The translations under genes and the position numbers were made by a program. A stretch of DNA of 63,978 nt. Origin: Clostridium cuniculi. Its GTDB lineage: Bacteria; Bacillota; Clostridia; Clostridiales; Clostridiaceae. This document shows positions 63,852-63,978 of the stretch, one piece after another. The stretch is taken from the NCBI RefSeq assembly GCF_004353185.1, contig NZ_SMUS01000025.1, positions 1 through 63,978 on the forward strand. Direction: 5' to 3'. The notes beneath the pieces are model-generated. The model worked only from the letters and a program-made list of their open reading frames with translations, searched no databases and was not told the origin of the DNA. Positions within the stretch are counted from its first letter, which is position 1; every line of letters begins with the position of its first letter.

Positions 63852-63978
63852 CTAAATTGTTCGTTAAAGCTTAAGTGCCGTGATGACGAAAATTAATGAT
63901 ATTACCTCCAGGAATTAGTGTAATTTTCGTTAAGAATTTATATTGTTTTCTCCGGAAAAAGTGCTAAAGCTTCGAAAG
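63852..63978. other. Right-edge non-coding stretch with inverted repeat
   Basis: Downstream of the cysteine-synthase-like gene. ACGAAAATTA (63886-63895) and TAATTTTCGT (63921-63930) form a 10-bp inverted repeat with a 25-nt loop; AAGCTTAAGTGC and AGTGCTAAAGCTT recur at the two sides. It may be the start of a structured leader cut by the window edge. Confidence 0.4.

Noticed and set aside
1..63978. tRNA, rRNA, insertion sequence or prophage genes
   Set aside because: No tRNA-like TTCGANNCC cloverleaf, rRNA block, transposase, integrase or phage structural gene was recognised on either strand.

Overview
The window looks like chromosome of a low-GC Firmicute, most likely Clostridium sensu stricto. 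Supporting signs are the very AT-rich sequence, strong AGGAGG-type ribosome sites, TTGACA/TATAAT promoters, an LPXTG surface protein, an M60 (mucin-type) metallopeptidase and clostridial families such as the OPT transporter with PqqD. Almost every gene from 1 to about 61.2 kb is on the minus strand, apart from a LytTR regulator (24.7 kb), a Crp/Fnr regulator (42.5 kb) and a decayed locus (6.1-7.4 kb). I see no rRNA, tRNA, CRISPR array, phage or insertion sequence. Species cannot be fixed from this sequence alone.

Layout: (1) 0-6 kb: trehalose PTS permease with operator-like palindromes, OPT transporter plus PqqD-like protein, FAD/Rieske oxidoreductase. (2) 6-7.4 kb: remnants of a coiled-coil repeat locus, broken by frameshifts and stops but still behind an intact promoter and palindrome. 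(3) 7.5-12.1 kb: Bce-type peptide-sensing and detoxification module (permease, ATPase, kinase, regulator) with a BceR-like box. (4) 12.2-15.5 kb: ribokinase, glutathione peroxidase with OhrR and a matching operator core at both promoters, DegV. (5) 15.6-23.5 kb: a two-gene surface operon. One gene encodes a 1989-aa secreted M60 peptidase carrying a type-I dockerin, the other a wall-anchored (LPKTG) protein starting with a cohesin-like module. (6) 23.6-27.8 kb: EAL protein, LytTR regulator convergent with a TPR-type sensor kinase, small YP-rich protein. (7) 28-33.7 kb: Smr-less MutS2-like ATPase behind a structured leader RNA, then a fused permease/binding-protein osmolyte-type ABC transporter with a BusR-like GntR-RCK_C regulator. 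(8) 33.8-36.6 kb: ABC-F protein, MarR regulator and a small protein. (9) 36.7-43.2 kb: BMP-type nucleoside ABC transporter with a phosphoesterase and a divergent Crp/Fnr regulator. (10) 43.3-50.6 kb: P-type ATPase, 5'-nucleotidase-like enzyme, RNase J-like MBL protein, anion permease, thioredoxin-like protein. (11) 50.7-53.5 kb: amino-acid ABC transporter under a complete lysine riboswitch. (12) 53.7-59.7 kb: glutamate synthase GltD/GltB. (13) 60.1-63.9 kb: LytTR regulator with membrane partner, dicarboxylate/amino-acid symporter, cysteine-synthase-family enzyme.

The best candidate for an undescribed system is the cohesin-LPXTG/dockerin-M60 pair. The peptidase has no wall anchor of its own, whereas its operon partner has an anchor and a cohesin-like domain, which suggests a one-scaffold, one-enzyme mini-cellulosome that tethers a glycoprotein peptidase to the cell. 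Second is the structured, terminator-ending leader in front of the mutS2-like gene, which matches no riboswitch class I know. Third is the decayed locus with three copies of a coiled-coil repeat.
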